From the NCBI GenBank assembly GCA_038320345.1, contig JBBQED010000006.1, forward strand, positions 1 to 64,000: a stretch of DNA of 64,000 bases. Direction: 5' to 3'. Each line of letters opens with the position of its first letter. The stretch's first letter is position 1. Source of the DNA: JBBQED01 sp038320345 (GTDB lineage: Bacteria; Bacteroidota; Bacteroidia; AKYH767-A; OLB10). The position numbers and the translations under genes were made by a program. Of the stretch, positions 45,594 through 53,817 are shown in pieces. The notes beneath the pieces were generated by a model that saw nothing but the letters and a program-made list of their open reading frames with translations, searched no databases and was not told where the DNA came from.

Positions 45594-47006
45594 TTACATT
45601 TTTACAAATCTCAATTTACTTACTTGCTCAGCATCTTCAAGAGTTAAGAAGTAAAAACCCTTTGCAAGGTTATTGACATTTAATGTGAATGTATTCTCAC
45701 CAAAAGCTGCATTTAATTTGCTTTCCTCGCAAATTCTACCGGTTTGATCAGTAATTCTCATTTGAACTTCCCCATTAGAACCATTATTAAAATTTACAAC
45801 TAATCTTTCAGAAACGGGATTAGGATAAAGGCTTAAATTCCTATTGCTTTCAAGATTATCAATTCCAACAGTAGAAACAAAAGTATTATTGAGAATATAA
45901 CCACTATATTCCGTGGTGAGATTTGCTGTAACTTTTAAATAATAAGTGCTAGCAATTAAATTAGTAGCATTAAGATTAACTCCACTTTGACCATTTCCAC
46001 CTTGATAAATAATATTTGTACCTACATTGTCTGTCAATTGTATACTGATATAATTATTGTTGCTATTACTAATTGCAACATTGATGTTACCAGAAGTAGG
46101 AGTAATAATCTCATAATAATCAATTAGATCGTATGATCCCCCATTATTCCTATGCATAAGATGTCCAGTGGTACTGCTATTAATTAAAAACGGTATCGCA
46201 GTTGCCATCGAATTATTGGGCTCAACATCTCCTAAATATGGAGTAGGAGTTAGATGAAAACTGATAGAATACCCACTATAATCATAGGAAAAGTTATTTG
46301 AGAGAAGTAGATAATACGTACCTGCTGTCAAAGCAGTACTCGTTAAACTTGCACCACCTACTCCACTAGTAGAACTCACATAAGTTACACCATCACTATC
46401 TAACAGCGAGAGGTTGATACCACTTCCGTTATTAAGTGCCATGCTTACAGAAATATCGCCATCTTCAACAGTTGTAAATTTATAATAATCTTTAATATCA
46501 TAGGTTCCGCCGTTATACCGATAGGAAATATGTCCATTTAAAGTATCGTCAACAAGTATTGGTAAAGCTGTGAGGTAACTATTATTAGGTTCCGCATCGT
46601 TGGGAGAAGTATTTAAATTAACACTATTAGAAATGGTGTAAGTATCTGAGCCGTTTCCTTGAATGGTGATATAATAAGTACCCTGTGCAAGTTGATAAAC
46701 GCTAAAACTTAATGCACCACTTGCCATACTTACCGTTACTGATCCTAAAATAGAAGTTCCGTTACTGTCGTACAATGTGGCATATAAATAAGAACTTGCA
46801 TTTGTAGTACAAGTAACCGTTACATCTCCATCTCCAGTTGTAATTAGGCGGAAAAAATCATAATTACCAGCAGTTATGTTTCCTGACTCGGTCCCGTTTT
46901 GAGCAATGATGTCGGCAGTAAGGTGATTATCATTATCGGGCTCAGTATCTGCTAAAGCAACATTAAATAGAATTGCGCAAAATAATGTTAGGTAAATTTT
47001 CATCAT
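45594..47006 (-). CDS. Secreted protein with three PPC-type repeats and T9SS sorting domain
   Basis: 470 residues. Signal peptide to about 19. Three repeats of about 120 residues begin with (D)xEPNNS/DNDNH and contain YDIKDYYKF or YDLIDYYEI, matching bacterial pre-peptidase C-terminal domains (about 20-135, 136-258, 259-380). The last ~80 residues are a T9SS type A C-terminal domain (LSLYPNPVSERL onward). There is no catalytic domain; PPC modules usually accompany proteases, so this looks like a stand-alone surface adhesin or accessory protein. Confidence 0.85.
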   Translation of the reverse strand: MMKIYLTLFCAILFNVALADTEPDNDNHLTADIIAQNGTESGNITAGNYDFFRLITTGDGDVTVTCTTNASSYLYATLYDSNGTSILGSVTVSMASGALSFSVYQLAQGTYYITIQGNGSDTYTISNSVNLNTSPNDAEPNNSYLTALPILVDDTLNGHISYRYNGGTYDIKDYYKFTTVEDGDISVSMALNNGSGINLSLLDSDGVTYVSSTSGVGGASLTSTALTAGTYYLLLSNNFSYDYSGYSISFHLTPTPYLGDVEPNNSMATAIPFLINSSTTGHLMHRNNGGSYDLIDYYEIITPTSGNINVAISNSNNNYISIQLTDNVGTNIIYQGGNGQSGVNLNATNLIASTYYLKVTANLTTEYSGYILNNTFVSTVGIDNLESNRNLSLYPNPVSERLVVNFNNGSNGEVQMRITDQTGRICEESKLNAAFGENTFTLNVNNLAKGFYFLTLEDAEQVSKLRFVKM

Positions 47007-47363
47007 AGATTGGATTTATTAGTTTGCACAAAAAAAATGATAAATTTAACTGTAGGCAATACTTAGTTTGTAGTAGTTTTTAGCTCTCTAAATTCATGTT
47101 TTTAAGCGACTTAAATTAAACAATAATTCTACGAGAATACCAGTAATAATTTGTTTATCAAAGATCTAGCTAAATATGCCCCTTAACTTTATGTTTTTTT
47201 GAAATGGAACTCAGATCGTTAGATGACCTCAACAATAGAAGACATTTTACGATTTCTACATAAGGTCTTACACCTCGAATTGATTCACAAAAAATGTTCG
47301 ACTTGAAATTTAATTGAGATCAAATTAAATAATTAGAAAATAGAACATTAATAAGCTGGCGAA
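47007..47363. other. AT-rich intergenic region, 357 bases
   Basis: Separates the envelope cluster (ending at 47364) from the T9SS repeat gene starting at 47006, both on the minus strand. No reading frame, tRNA or clear hairpin; it should hold the promoter of the 45594-47006 gene, but I cannot point to a convincing TAnnTTTG box. Confidence 0.5.
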
Positions 47364-47834
47364 TTATTTAACAATCGTAACATTGCCCGAGGTCACCGTA
47401 TTACTTTTATTTCCTGCACGGTCTACCACATAAATTGAAAAGGTAGCATTTTGAGCGGAGGAGCCATCAGTAATAGAAACATTATTGAGAACAGTATTTA
47501 GATTTCCCTGAATGGGTATTGAGGAATTATCAGGTGCTAATTGTTGAATGCGATATTGATAGGTAATGCCAATTCGATTATCTGTTACGAACATATTCTT
47601 CACATCTGGATTATTTTCACCTAAATCGCCATCTCCATCCACATAATATATTTTCAATACTAATGAATCCGTAAACTCCTGCACAGTACTGGGAGTAGCA
47701 CTTACAAATGTGATTTTAGGCACCGGATTATGATCAGTAGCATCTTTCTTACACGCTCCAAAAAAGAGTGTGCAAAATATGATCAGCAAGATATTACTGA
47801 ATGATGAACGCAAAATACGTCTTGAAATAATCAT
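47364..47834 (-). CDS. Lipoprotein with DGDGDLG motif, last gene of envelope cluster
   Basis: 156 residues. Lipoprotein signal with lipobox FGAC at about residue 27, then a beta-rich domain with IYYVDGDGDLGENNP near 66-80 and terminal YVVDRAGNKSNTV. Paralogue of the 43527 gene. The start lies 41 bases inside the end of the upstream cytochrome-like gene, so the two are translated in coupled fashion. Function unknown. Confidence 0.75.
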   Translation of the reverse strand: MIISRRILRSSFSNILLIIFCTLFFGACKKDATDHNPVPKITFVSATPSTVQEFTDSLVLKIYYVDGDGDLGENNPDVKNMFVTDNRIGITYQYRIQQLAPDNSSIPIQGNLNTVLNNVSITDGSSAQNATFSIYVVDRAGNKSNTVTSGNVTIVK

Positions 47835-48744
47835 AAGTGAGTGTATTGGGAAACTCTACATCGAAAGGTTGGAAGCCATCATTCACATAAACGCGCATAT
47901 ACACCGTAGTTCCAAACGACCATGCTGAAGTATTAATTTGTGCTTGCCACGCACCAAAAGGAATCGGCGACATCCATGCACAATTAATCGTTGTTGCCGC
48001 AGAGAAATCATCTTTTAACGTCGATAATTTTAATTTGAATACTGTGAACTGCGAAGGATCCGTAGCCGATGTTCCATCCGCCGTGTCTGTTGCAACTAAT
48101 GCCATAATCATGTTTGAATTTGCAGGTGCAACAAATGGATTAGTAGATATTCCATTATATCTAATTGTATCCAAGCGCATATAATTCAAATCCACTGCAA
48201 TATAACCGACTACCGTTGGTGGAATATTAGGTTTGACGGCAGGATTTCCATTCACATCTTTTGCTCCATTAGCAATCCATGTATTGATATGTCCAATTTC
48301 ATTATCTGTTAATCGAACTCCATTGCTAGGCATATAATCACTAGTAGTAGTTACCAATCGTTCATGCAGGAAGGACTTATTGACATCTCCCGGAATTACT
48401 CTCGTTGTAAAAAAACTAACTGAGTCGACTGTAGTTTTATTGACGGGCATAAATACCAAAGTCGAATAAGTAGATTGGACAGTGCGGAAATCGGGCTCAA
48501 AAGTTCCATCATGACAACCAGGATTAGCACATCGTTTTGAAAAAATATTTTTATGTAATCCAGTGATTGAATTTGAATCTGGCACTAAACCTTGATCACT
48601 TCCTGTATTATAATTTACATCATCATAAGGATTGTCGGCTACTTCATTCTTACAACTATTCATGATCATCATGAAAAAGAACAAACCGAAATACAACAAA
48701 TTTTTGTTGAACAATTTCTGTAGGCCATGAATCATTTTCTGCAT
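47794..48744 (-). CDS. Lipoprotein with cytochrome-c-like CX4CH domain
   Basis: 316 residues from the ATG at 48744 (chosen because an upstream start would overlap the DUF1501 gene and lengthen the signal peptide). Lipobox MNSC at Cys31. The first domain has RCANPGCHDG (Cys72, Cys77, His78), a CX4CH variant of the haem-binding CxxCH, with MPSNGVRLTDNEIGHINTWIANGAKD near 142-166, like the C-terminal helix of cytochrome c domains. A beta-rich second half follows (about 180-316). Haem binding is inferred, since CX4CH is unusual. It follows the DUF1501 gene by 10 bases. Confidence 0.75.
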   Translation of the reverse strand: MQKMIHGLQKLFNKNLLYFGLFFFMMIMNSCKNEVADNPYDDVNYNTGSDQGLVPDSNSITGLHKNIFSKRCANPGCHDGTFEPDFRTVQSTYSTLVFMPVNKTTVDSVSFFTTRVIPGDVNKSFLHERLVTTTSDYMPSNGVRLTDNEIGHINTWIANGAKDVNGNPAVKPNIPPTVVGYIAVDLNYMRLDTIRYNGISTNPFVAPANSNMIMALVATDTADGTSATDPSQFTVFKLKLSTLKDDFSAATTINCAWMSPIPFGAWQAQINTSAWSFGTTVYMRVYVNDGFQPFDVEFPNTLTYDYFKTYFAFIIQ

Positions 48745-48754
48745 AGTGATTGTC

Positions 48755-50092
48755 TTAATAAAATGCTGCTTGTAATCCACAATTATTAAAGGAAGTTAAT
48801 CCATTCGATCCCGGTATTGCAGTATCAAAACCTAGCAGATTCGCCATCACTGGAGCAATTTCTGTACTTTCTCCTACCTGAGAATTAAATACGAGTCCTT
48901 GCTTTACTACTGCAGGAGGACCAACAATCAAACAAAAGATTTCCCTTGCCATCTGATCCCCAGAAACCAAGTCAACAGGAGCCGTATGATCGAGTGCCTT
49001 TCTTCCATAAGCGTCCACTGTATTATTGGTATTCAAATTTCTTCCGTGTTCAGGAGCAATTATCATTACAGTATCATTTGCCATTCCGGGAGTATTCTGA
49101 ATTACGCTCCATAAATGTGCTGCTGCGAAATCTGCTTTGCGTAAATTATTAGCATAAGATGAAAAATCAAAATGGCCGATATCGACATCTTGCATATTCA
49201 CCACCATCATTTCAGGTTTAAACTGCTTAATAATTTCCTCTGCAAAAAACACATTGTACATATCATTATTCATCGCTGTTCCTGCACCCCAAGGATCATT
49301 ATATAATCCGGCCTGTGCATTCGCAAAGCTATCGCTAATGAATTGTTGTAAGATCGCAGATTCATTAGCGATATTGGTAACACCAGCCGATCCATCAATA
49401 AAAGCTCTGTTAAAATTTTTATTAGCAAAGTCTCTTACTCCATTCACTGCACCCGATTCAGCGGCACTGAATATCCGTGGAGTTCCCAGCACATCAATCC
49501 CCGATTGACTAATCAATGATGTTGGTGAAATAAAATTAGCCCCGTAAGCTGGACCATAAGCAGGATCGCTACTATAATTTAATGCAGGATAAGGACCAAG
49601 TGTATTCGCAACCCACCAACTATTCAATGCCGTTTTCTGAGGACTATTATGCTTACGGTAGTATTCAAAAATAGTGGGACGACGAGGATGTTCTTTTAGA
49701 TTCAAATCGACATCAACATATTTTCCAGTAAGTGCTACCGTATGACCGTTGTAATGTCCTGTAGGTCCTTCAGAATAACGAAATCCTTTAAACAAGGTTC
49801 CGAAATTTTGCAAGGGCTGTGTGAGTGGCGACGCTGGTAATGCATCCATGGCAGGAGCGATATCCGGAGAAATTGAACTTCCACCATTCAGGAGATTCGT
49901 CATTAAGTTCCCATCATTGAACTCTACGGATTCCAAGTTACGAACTCCACCTGCATACAAACAAAACACCACATGATTAACTTTCCTAATTCCTGAAGCA
50001 GCGAAGAGTCGCCCAGAAGGAAGTATATAAGGTGCTGCCAGTGCTCCCATGGTTGCAAGGCCCGCTGATTTTAGAAATTTTCTACGATCCAT
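48755..50092 (-). CDS. DUF1501 family protein with Tat signal
   Basis: 445 residues. Starts with MDRRKFLKSAG, a twin-arginine signal, followed by a hydrophobic core to about 33. DUF1501 proteins belong to the alkaline phosphatase/sulfatase fold; FCLYAGGVRNLESVEFNDG is the early part, NMQDVDIGHFDFSSYA near 292-307 and MIIAPEHGRNLNTNNTVDAYG near 338-358 carry the Asp/His residues that would bind metal. Folded export across the inner membrane is expected. Sits in the middle of the five-gene unit. Confidence 0.88.
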   Translation of the reverse strand: MDRRKFLKSAGLATMGALAAPYILPSGRLFAASGIRKVNHVVFCLYAGGVRNLESVEFNDGNLMTNLLNGGSSISPDIAPAMDALPASPLTQPLQNFGTLFKGFRYSEGPTGHYNGHTVALTGKYVDVDLNLKEHPRRPTIFEYYRKHNSPQKTALNSWWVANTLGPYPALNYSSDPAYGPAYGANFISPTSLISQSGIDVLGTPRIFSAAESGAVNGVRDFANKNFNRAFIDGSAGVTNIANESAILQQFISDSFANAQAGLYNDPWGAGTAMNNDMYNVFFAEEIIKQFKPEMMVVNMQDVDIGHFDFSSYANNLRKADFAAAHLWSVIQNTPGMANDTVMIIAPEHGRNLNTNNTVDAYGRKALDHTAPVDLVSGDQMAREIFCLIVGPPAVVKQGLVFNSQVGESTEIAPVMANLLGFDTAIPGSNGLTSFNNCGLQAAFY

Positions 50093-50127
50093 AGATGAGA
50101 ATTTTTACAATTGTAATCGCATTCAAC

Positions 50128-50616
50128 TTAATAATAACGGTATTCATCACTAGTCATCAACGCATAATAAATCGTAAGTGGATTCATTGCTATATTCAAA
50201 CGGATCTGCTCTTTCAGATAATACACTTCGAAAGCATTAGCTTCACGGTTATAAAATTTCTTATAAGTATTACTGATAAAAACGCCAGTATCTCCATTCA
50301 CAGCAGGAACCGTAGGAAAAACTAGATTTGTATCATTTAGAAAATTGCGGATGATGCGATCTTCAATTAACTTTTTATCACCAAAAGAATTATAGGCAGT
50401 ATTGAGCTTCACCAGATTACTTTGAGAGATAGTGCTTCCGAACAAATCAGCGTAAGCAATCGAAATAAATTCCGTAGTTGTTTTAGCAGTAGTTTTATTA
50501 GCGCCTGGTTGATTCACATTCACATCATTTAATCCGTAACTAAAATCATCTTCTTTCTTACAAGAAGAAAAAAGCAACGCACACATTCCAATCAATAGCA
50601 TCAAGTATCTCATCAT
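50128..50616 (-). CDS. Small lipoprotein with two YxxxxxR repeats
   Basis: 162 residues. Lipobox FSSC near residue 19. The mature part is helical, with YADLFGSTISQSNLVKLNTAY near 54-74 and YKKFYNREANAFEVYYLKEQ near 118-137, similar in pattern to the three repeats of the 50625 protein. Likely a diverged partner of that protein. Function unknown. The neighbouring gene upstream ends eight bases before its start. Confidence 0.7.
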   Translation of the reverse strand: MMRYLMLLIGMCALLFSSCKKEDDFSYGLNDVNVNQPGANKTTAKTTTEFISIAYADLFGSTISQSNLVKLNTAYNSFGDKKLIEDRIIRNFLNDTNLVFPTVPAVNGDTGVFISNTYKKFYNREANAFEVYYLKEQIRLNIAMNPLTIYYALMTSDEYRYY

Positions 50617-50624
50617 TGTTCTCC

Positions 50625-51488
50625 TTAATTTTTTACAAATTCATCAGAAACCATAATCAACTTCTGAATCATCTTAAGATTTTTAGAAGACTTATACATA
50701 AGCGCTCCGTCGCTCATCTCTGCCGACTGCGGGCTTCTCAGCAGGTAATCTTGATACATCCTTACCACAGTTCCCTCATAATAATCATCTGAATTAAAAA
50801 AGATATTCAGGTAATCATTTTTACTGGCCCCTGCTTTTAGAAAGAGTGCTGAATTAAATCCACTGAGCATTGCAACGGCGCTATTCTGCTCTTGAATGGT
50901 TGGGTTTCGATTCAGGAAATGCTGAAATGTACTTAGCACAAAATTCACATCACCCATATTGATCTGATCGTAAAAATAATTATCGACCATCCTACGTTGC
51001 AATTCCGGAAAGAGAATTAATCCACTTGCATAATCAGCGTAAGCATCTTGAATTAATTCAAGCCTAGAAATTTCTAGTTGAAGTGTTGGCCATATGTACA
51101 GGTAATTACTATCATTCAGAAAAAAATTGAATACAAAAATCATCTGTGTATACTCCGCAGTATCCAAGTTATTTAACAACTCCACTCTCCATCGATCATA
51201 ATTGTGCGCGTAATATTCAGGCTGCGACAATACTCCATCAAGAAAATTGCTCCGGCTGCTAACACTCAGCTTAGATGATTTAAGTGTGTTCAGTGCAGTA
51301 GTTAATTCGGAACTACTTGGTTCGCGACCTAACAATAAAATATATGTACGGTTAACATAATCTTCTACGGTAACATTTTCAATAGTAGTATCCGGAGGAG
51401 CAATATTATTGTTGATCACCAAATCATCCTTCTTACAAGAGGATATGGCGAAAACAAAAATGCAGAAGATGAAAATAATAGAGCGCAT
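50625..51488 (-). CDS. Lipoprotein with three YxxxLxRxP repeats (DUF4214-like)
   Basis: 287 residues, first gene of the envelope cluster. Lipobox ISSC near residue 17. Three helical repeats share tyrosine, leucine, Arg and Pro in the pattern of TYILLLGREPSSSEL (near 48), TFQHFLNRNPTIQEQ (near 187) and MYQDYLLRSPQSAEM (near 245), resembling DUF4214 or DUF1549-type helical modules. Such domains are poorly characterised. The whole group down to 47364 is consistent with one membrane-anchored complex. Confidence 0.72.
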   Translation of the reverse strand: MRSIIFIFCIFVFAISSCKKDDLVINNNIAPPDTTIENVTVEDYVNRTYILLLGREPSSSELTTALNTLKSSKLSVSSRSNFLDGVLSQPEYYAHNYDRWRVELLNNLDTAEYTQMIFVFNFFLNDSNYLYIWPTLQLEISRLELIQDAYADYASGLILFPELQRRMVDNYFYDQINMGDVNFVLSTFQHFLNRNPTIQEQNSAVAMLSGFNSALFLKAGASKNDYLNIFFNSDDYYEGTVVRMYQDYLLRSPQSAEMSDGALMYKSSKNLKMIQKLIMVSDEFVKN

Positions 51489-51530
51489 GATAGAAATTTA
51501 CATACGCTAAAATAACGTTCATTATTGTTC

Positions 51531-51580
51531 AAAAAGCAGGCTGTATATTAAGTTTTTCGACAAAACTCCGTTTACAGCCC
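51531..51580 (-). terminator. Terminator hairpin of the TM2 gene
   Basis: GGCTGTA (51539-51545) pairs with TACAGCC (51573-51579) and inside it AGTTTT (51551-51556) pairs with AAAACT (51562-51567), with a T-run following on the minus strand (complement of A's at 51531-51535). It ends the minus-strand TM2 gene just before the envelope cluster starts. Confidence 0.7.
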
Positions 51581-51593
51581 GCAATTCTACTCT

Positions 51594-51950
51594 TTAAGAC
51601 ATATTTTGAGCAATATATTTGCTTTCGATCACAACTTTCTGGTTAAATTCCAAAGTCATTTTCTTGTAGTTCACGAGGTCAACGATGGTTCCCACGAGGC
51701 AAAGTCCTCCAGTTAACAGATAAAGAATTCCCATCCCTACTTGACCTAACATAAAACGCTGAATTCCGGCAATGACTACAAAACCAAGAATGGTGCAGAT
51801 CATGATGGTTTGAGGATCTTTTCTTTTTCCTTGATACAACAGTATGAAAGTCTTTTTCTGATCTTCTGAAAGATCTTTCACAGCTTCCTGAATGAAGATC
51901 ATTTCATCAGATTCGATTCCAGGAAGTGCGAAGAGTAAATTTTTATCCAT
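51594..51950 (-). CDS. TM2-domain membrane protein
   Basis: 118 residues. A cytosolic helical start is followed by two membrane helices joined by a short loop (about 50-92), with the Gly-rich GFVVIAGIQRFMLGQVGMGILYLLTGGLCLVGTIVDL core of TM2 domains. TM2 proteins in bacteria have no known function. The DUF2752 gene lies 43 bases upstream on the same strand; the two families are commonly paired. Confidence 0.88.
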   Translation of the reverse strand: MDKNLLFALPGIESDEMIFIQEAVKDLSEDQKKTFILLYQGKRKDPQTIMICTILGFVVIAGIQRFMLGQVGMGILYLLTGGLCLVGTIVDLVNYKKMTLEFNQKVVIESKYIAQNMS

Positions 51951-51993
51951 GTTAATTTTTTATTAAGATATGAGTAGGCTTTCTTTTGAGTAG

Positions 51994-52317
51994 TTAAGAT
52001 AAACGAGAGGTTGTATTCATCAGAAGATGTGATTTCACAGCAGTAAGTGCTCCGCCGATTAACTGAATGATTCGGTAACCTAAAACTGGAATGGCAACAA
52101 ATCCCATTGGATGTGCATTCCACGCTGCATTGAAATTTCCATGAAAGATATAAGAAATTGAATGACCGATGCCACAACCAGGGCACCAAGTAAAGCCCAT
52201 CAGATGAAAGAAGCATAAACTGAAATGCTCTTCAGCAGGATGGATAATTGCGAGATAGGTCAATGCTAAAATCCAGCAATAACATTCAGGACTGAGTTTA
52301 AAAAAGAAGCGAATCAC
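51994..52317 (-). CDS. DUF2752 membrane protein
   Basis: 107 residues. DUF2752 core LMGFTWCPGCGIGHSISYIFHGNF near 36-60 with CPGCG, flanked by hydrophobic segments. Function unknown. The start is a GTG at 52317, five bases after a TATTTTTA box (52323-52330), again suggesting a nearly leaderless mRNA. The following TM2 gene makes a two-gene unit. Confidence 0.85.
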   Translation of the reverse strand: MIRFFFKLSPECYCWILALTYLAIIHPAEEHFSLCFFHLMGFTWCPGCGIGHSISYIFHGNFNAAWNAHPMGFVAIPVLGYRIIQLIGGALTAVKSHLLMNTTSRLS

Positions 52318-52322
52318 GGAAG

Positions 52323-52330
52323 TAAAAATA
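52323..52330 (-). promoter_or_regulatory. Promoter box TATTTTTA of the DUF2752/TM2 unit
   Basis: Minus strand TATTTTTA, last base different from TAnnTTTG; five bases before the GTG start. Confidence 0.35.
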
Positions 52331-52372
52331 GAAAAATAAAGGGCGGAACAAAATCCACCCTTCTTTCTGATC

Positions 52373-53746
52373 TTATCGTTGGCTCATCTCCGCATAGTTT
52401 TTAAAGAAATGAGGAATCGTTTCAATGCCTTTCAGGAAGTTAAATATTCCATAATGTTCATTGGGAGAATGGATCAGATCACTATCTAATCCAAAACCCA
52501 TGAGCACACTTTTCAGACCTAATTCTCTCTCGAATAATGCCACAATAGGGATACTTCCACCTCCTCTGGTAGGAATCGGTTTTTTTCCGAAAGTAAGTTC
52601 CATTGCTTTGCTGGCAGCAATGAAAGCAGGAGAATCAGTTGGTGTTACAACAGGTTCCCCACCATGATGTGGAGTTACTTTTACTTTCACTGAGGAGGGT
52701 GCGATACTGGTAAAATAATCACTAAATAATTTAGTGATTTTATCACTCTGCTGATTAGGAACTAAACGCATACTAATCTTTGCAAATGCTTTTGATGGCA
52801 ATACTGTTTTTGCTCCTTCACCAATATATCCACCCCAGATTCCATTCAATTCAAAAGTTGGACGAATACCAGTGCGTTCTAAAGTAGTATATCCTGTTTC
52901 ACCCAACACATCACTCACTTTCAAATCCTTCATATACTCTTCTAAAGAAAATGGAGCGCGGTTTAATTCTTCTCGTTCTTCCTTAGTAAGCGTGAGTACA
53001 TCATCGTAAAAACCTGGAATTGTGATATGATTATTTGCATCTTTCATCTTCGCAATCATTTCACAAAGTATATTGATCGGATTTGCAACAGCACCACCAT
53101 ATACTCCCGAATGCAAATCACGATTGGGGCCCGTTACTTCAACTTCCACATAACTTAATCCTCTCAATCCAACATCAATCGATGGAATATCATTTGCGAT
53201 AATGGAAGTATCAGAAATCAGAATTACATCTCCCGTCAATCGGCTTTTATTTTCCTTGATCCAAGTTCCGAGATTCGAAGAACCTACTTCTTCTTCCCCC
53301 TCAATCATGAATTTCACATTGCATGGTAAAGTATTCGTGCGCATCATCAACTCAAAAGCCTTGATATGCATAAAGACCTGGCCTTTATCATCACAAGATC
53401 CACGGGCATAAATTTTTTCATCTTTGATAACCGGCTCAAAGGGTGGCGAATCCCAAAGATCCAGAGGATCAGGTGGTTGTACATCATAATGCCCATAAAC
53501 GAGTACTGTTGGCAGTTTACTATCGATAATTTTCTCTCCATAAACAATGGGATGTCCGGGAGTAGCACATACCTCAACTTTGTCAGCCCCAGCCTCTTGC
53601 AGACTTTTTTTCACAAACTCCGCAGTGCGAACTACGTCGGCTTTGTATTTAGAATCAGCGCTCACAGAAGGGATCCGGAGCATGTCCATTAATTCCGTTA
53701 AAAAACGGTCTTTGTTCTTGTCAATATAAGACTGAATAATTTCCAT
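52373..53746 (-). CDS. M20-family dipeptidase
   Basis: 457 residues. Zinc-dependent M20 aminoacyl dipeptidase (PepV/CNDP-like). Metal ligands are in YGHYDVQPPDP near 83-93, the DDKGQ site near 118, EGEEEVGS near 149-156 (the catalytic Glu) and HSPNEHYG near 428-435; the dimerisation lid is at about 200-320. It degrades dipeptides in the cytoplasm. A TATCTTTG box is about 32 bases upstream. Confidence 0.95.
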   Translation of the reverse strand: MEIIQSYIDKNKDRFLTELMDMLRIPSVSADSKYKADVVRTAEFVKKSLQEAGADKVEVCATPGHPIVYGEKIIDSKLPTVLVYGHYDVQPPDPLDLWDSPPFEPVIKDEKIYARGSCDDKGQVFMHIKAFELMMRTNTLPCNVKFMIEGEEEVGSSNLGTWIKENKSRLTGDVILISDTSIIANDIPSIDVGLRGLSYVEVEVTGPNRDLHSGVYGGAVANPINILCEMIAKMKDANNHITIPGFYDDVLTLTKEEREELNRAPFSLEEYMKDLKVSDVLGETGYTTLERTGIRPTFELNGIWGGYIGEGAKTVLPSKAFAKISMRLVPNQQSDKITKLFSDYFTSIAPSSVKVKVTPHHGGEPVVTPTDSPAFIAASKAMELTFGKKPIPTRGGGSIPIVALFERELGLKSVLMGFGLDSDLIHSPNEHYGIFNFLKGIETIPHFFKNYAEMSQR

Positions 53747-53755
53747 AATTTGAGT

Positions 53756-53763
53756 TAGCTTTG
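53756..53763 (+). promoter_or_regulatory. -7 promoter box TAGCTTTG
   Basis: Exact TAnnTTTG on the plus strand, 55 bases before the PKD protein start at 53818. It is very close to the divergent dipeptidase gene. Confidence 0.4.
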
Positions 53764-53777
53764 TTCTGAAACGTTAC

Positions 53778-53785
53778 CAAAGATA
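53778..53785 (-). promoter_or_regulatory. -7 promoter box TATCTTTG of the dipeptidase gene
   Basis: Exact TAnnTTTG on the minus strand, 32 bases before the dipeptidase ATG. Confidence 0.5.
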
Positions 53786-53817
53786 GACAAAACCCGCTGT
53801 TGCGGAATCATTACAAA

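Noticed and set aside
51899..52216. Antisense or other-frame open reading of 105 residues over DUF2752/TM2
   Set aside because: It is a shadow of DUF2752 and TM2, which both have strong family motifs.
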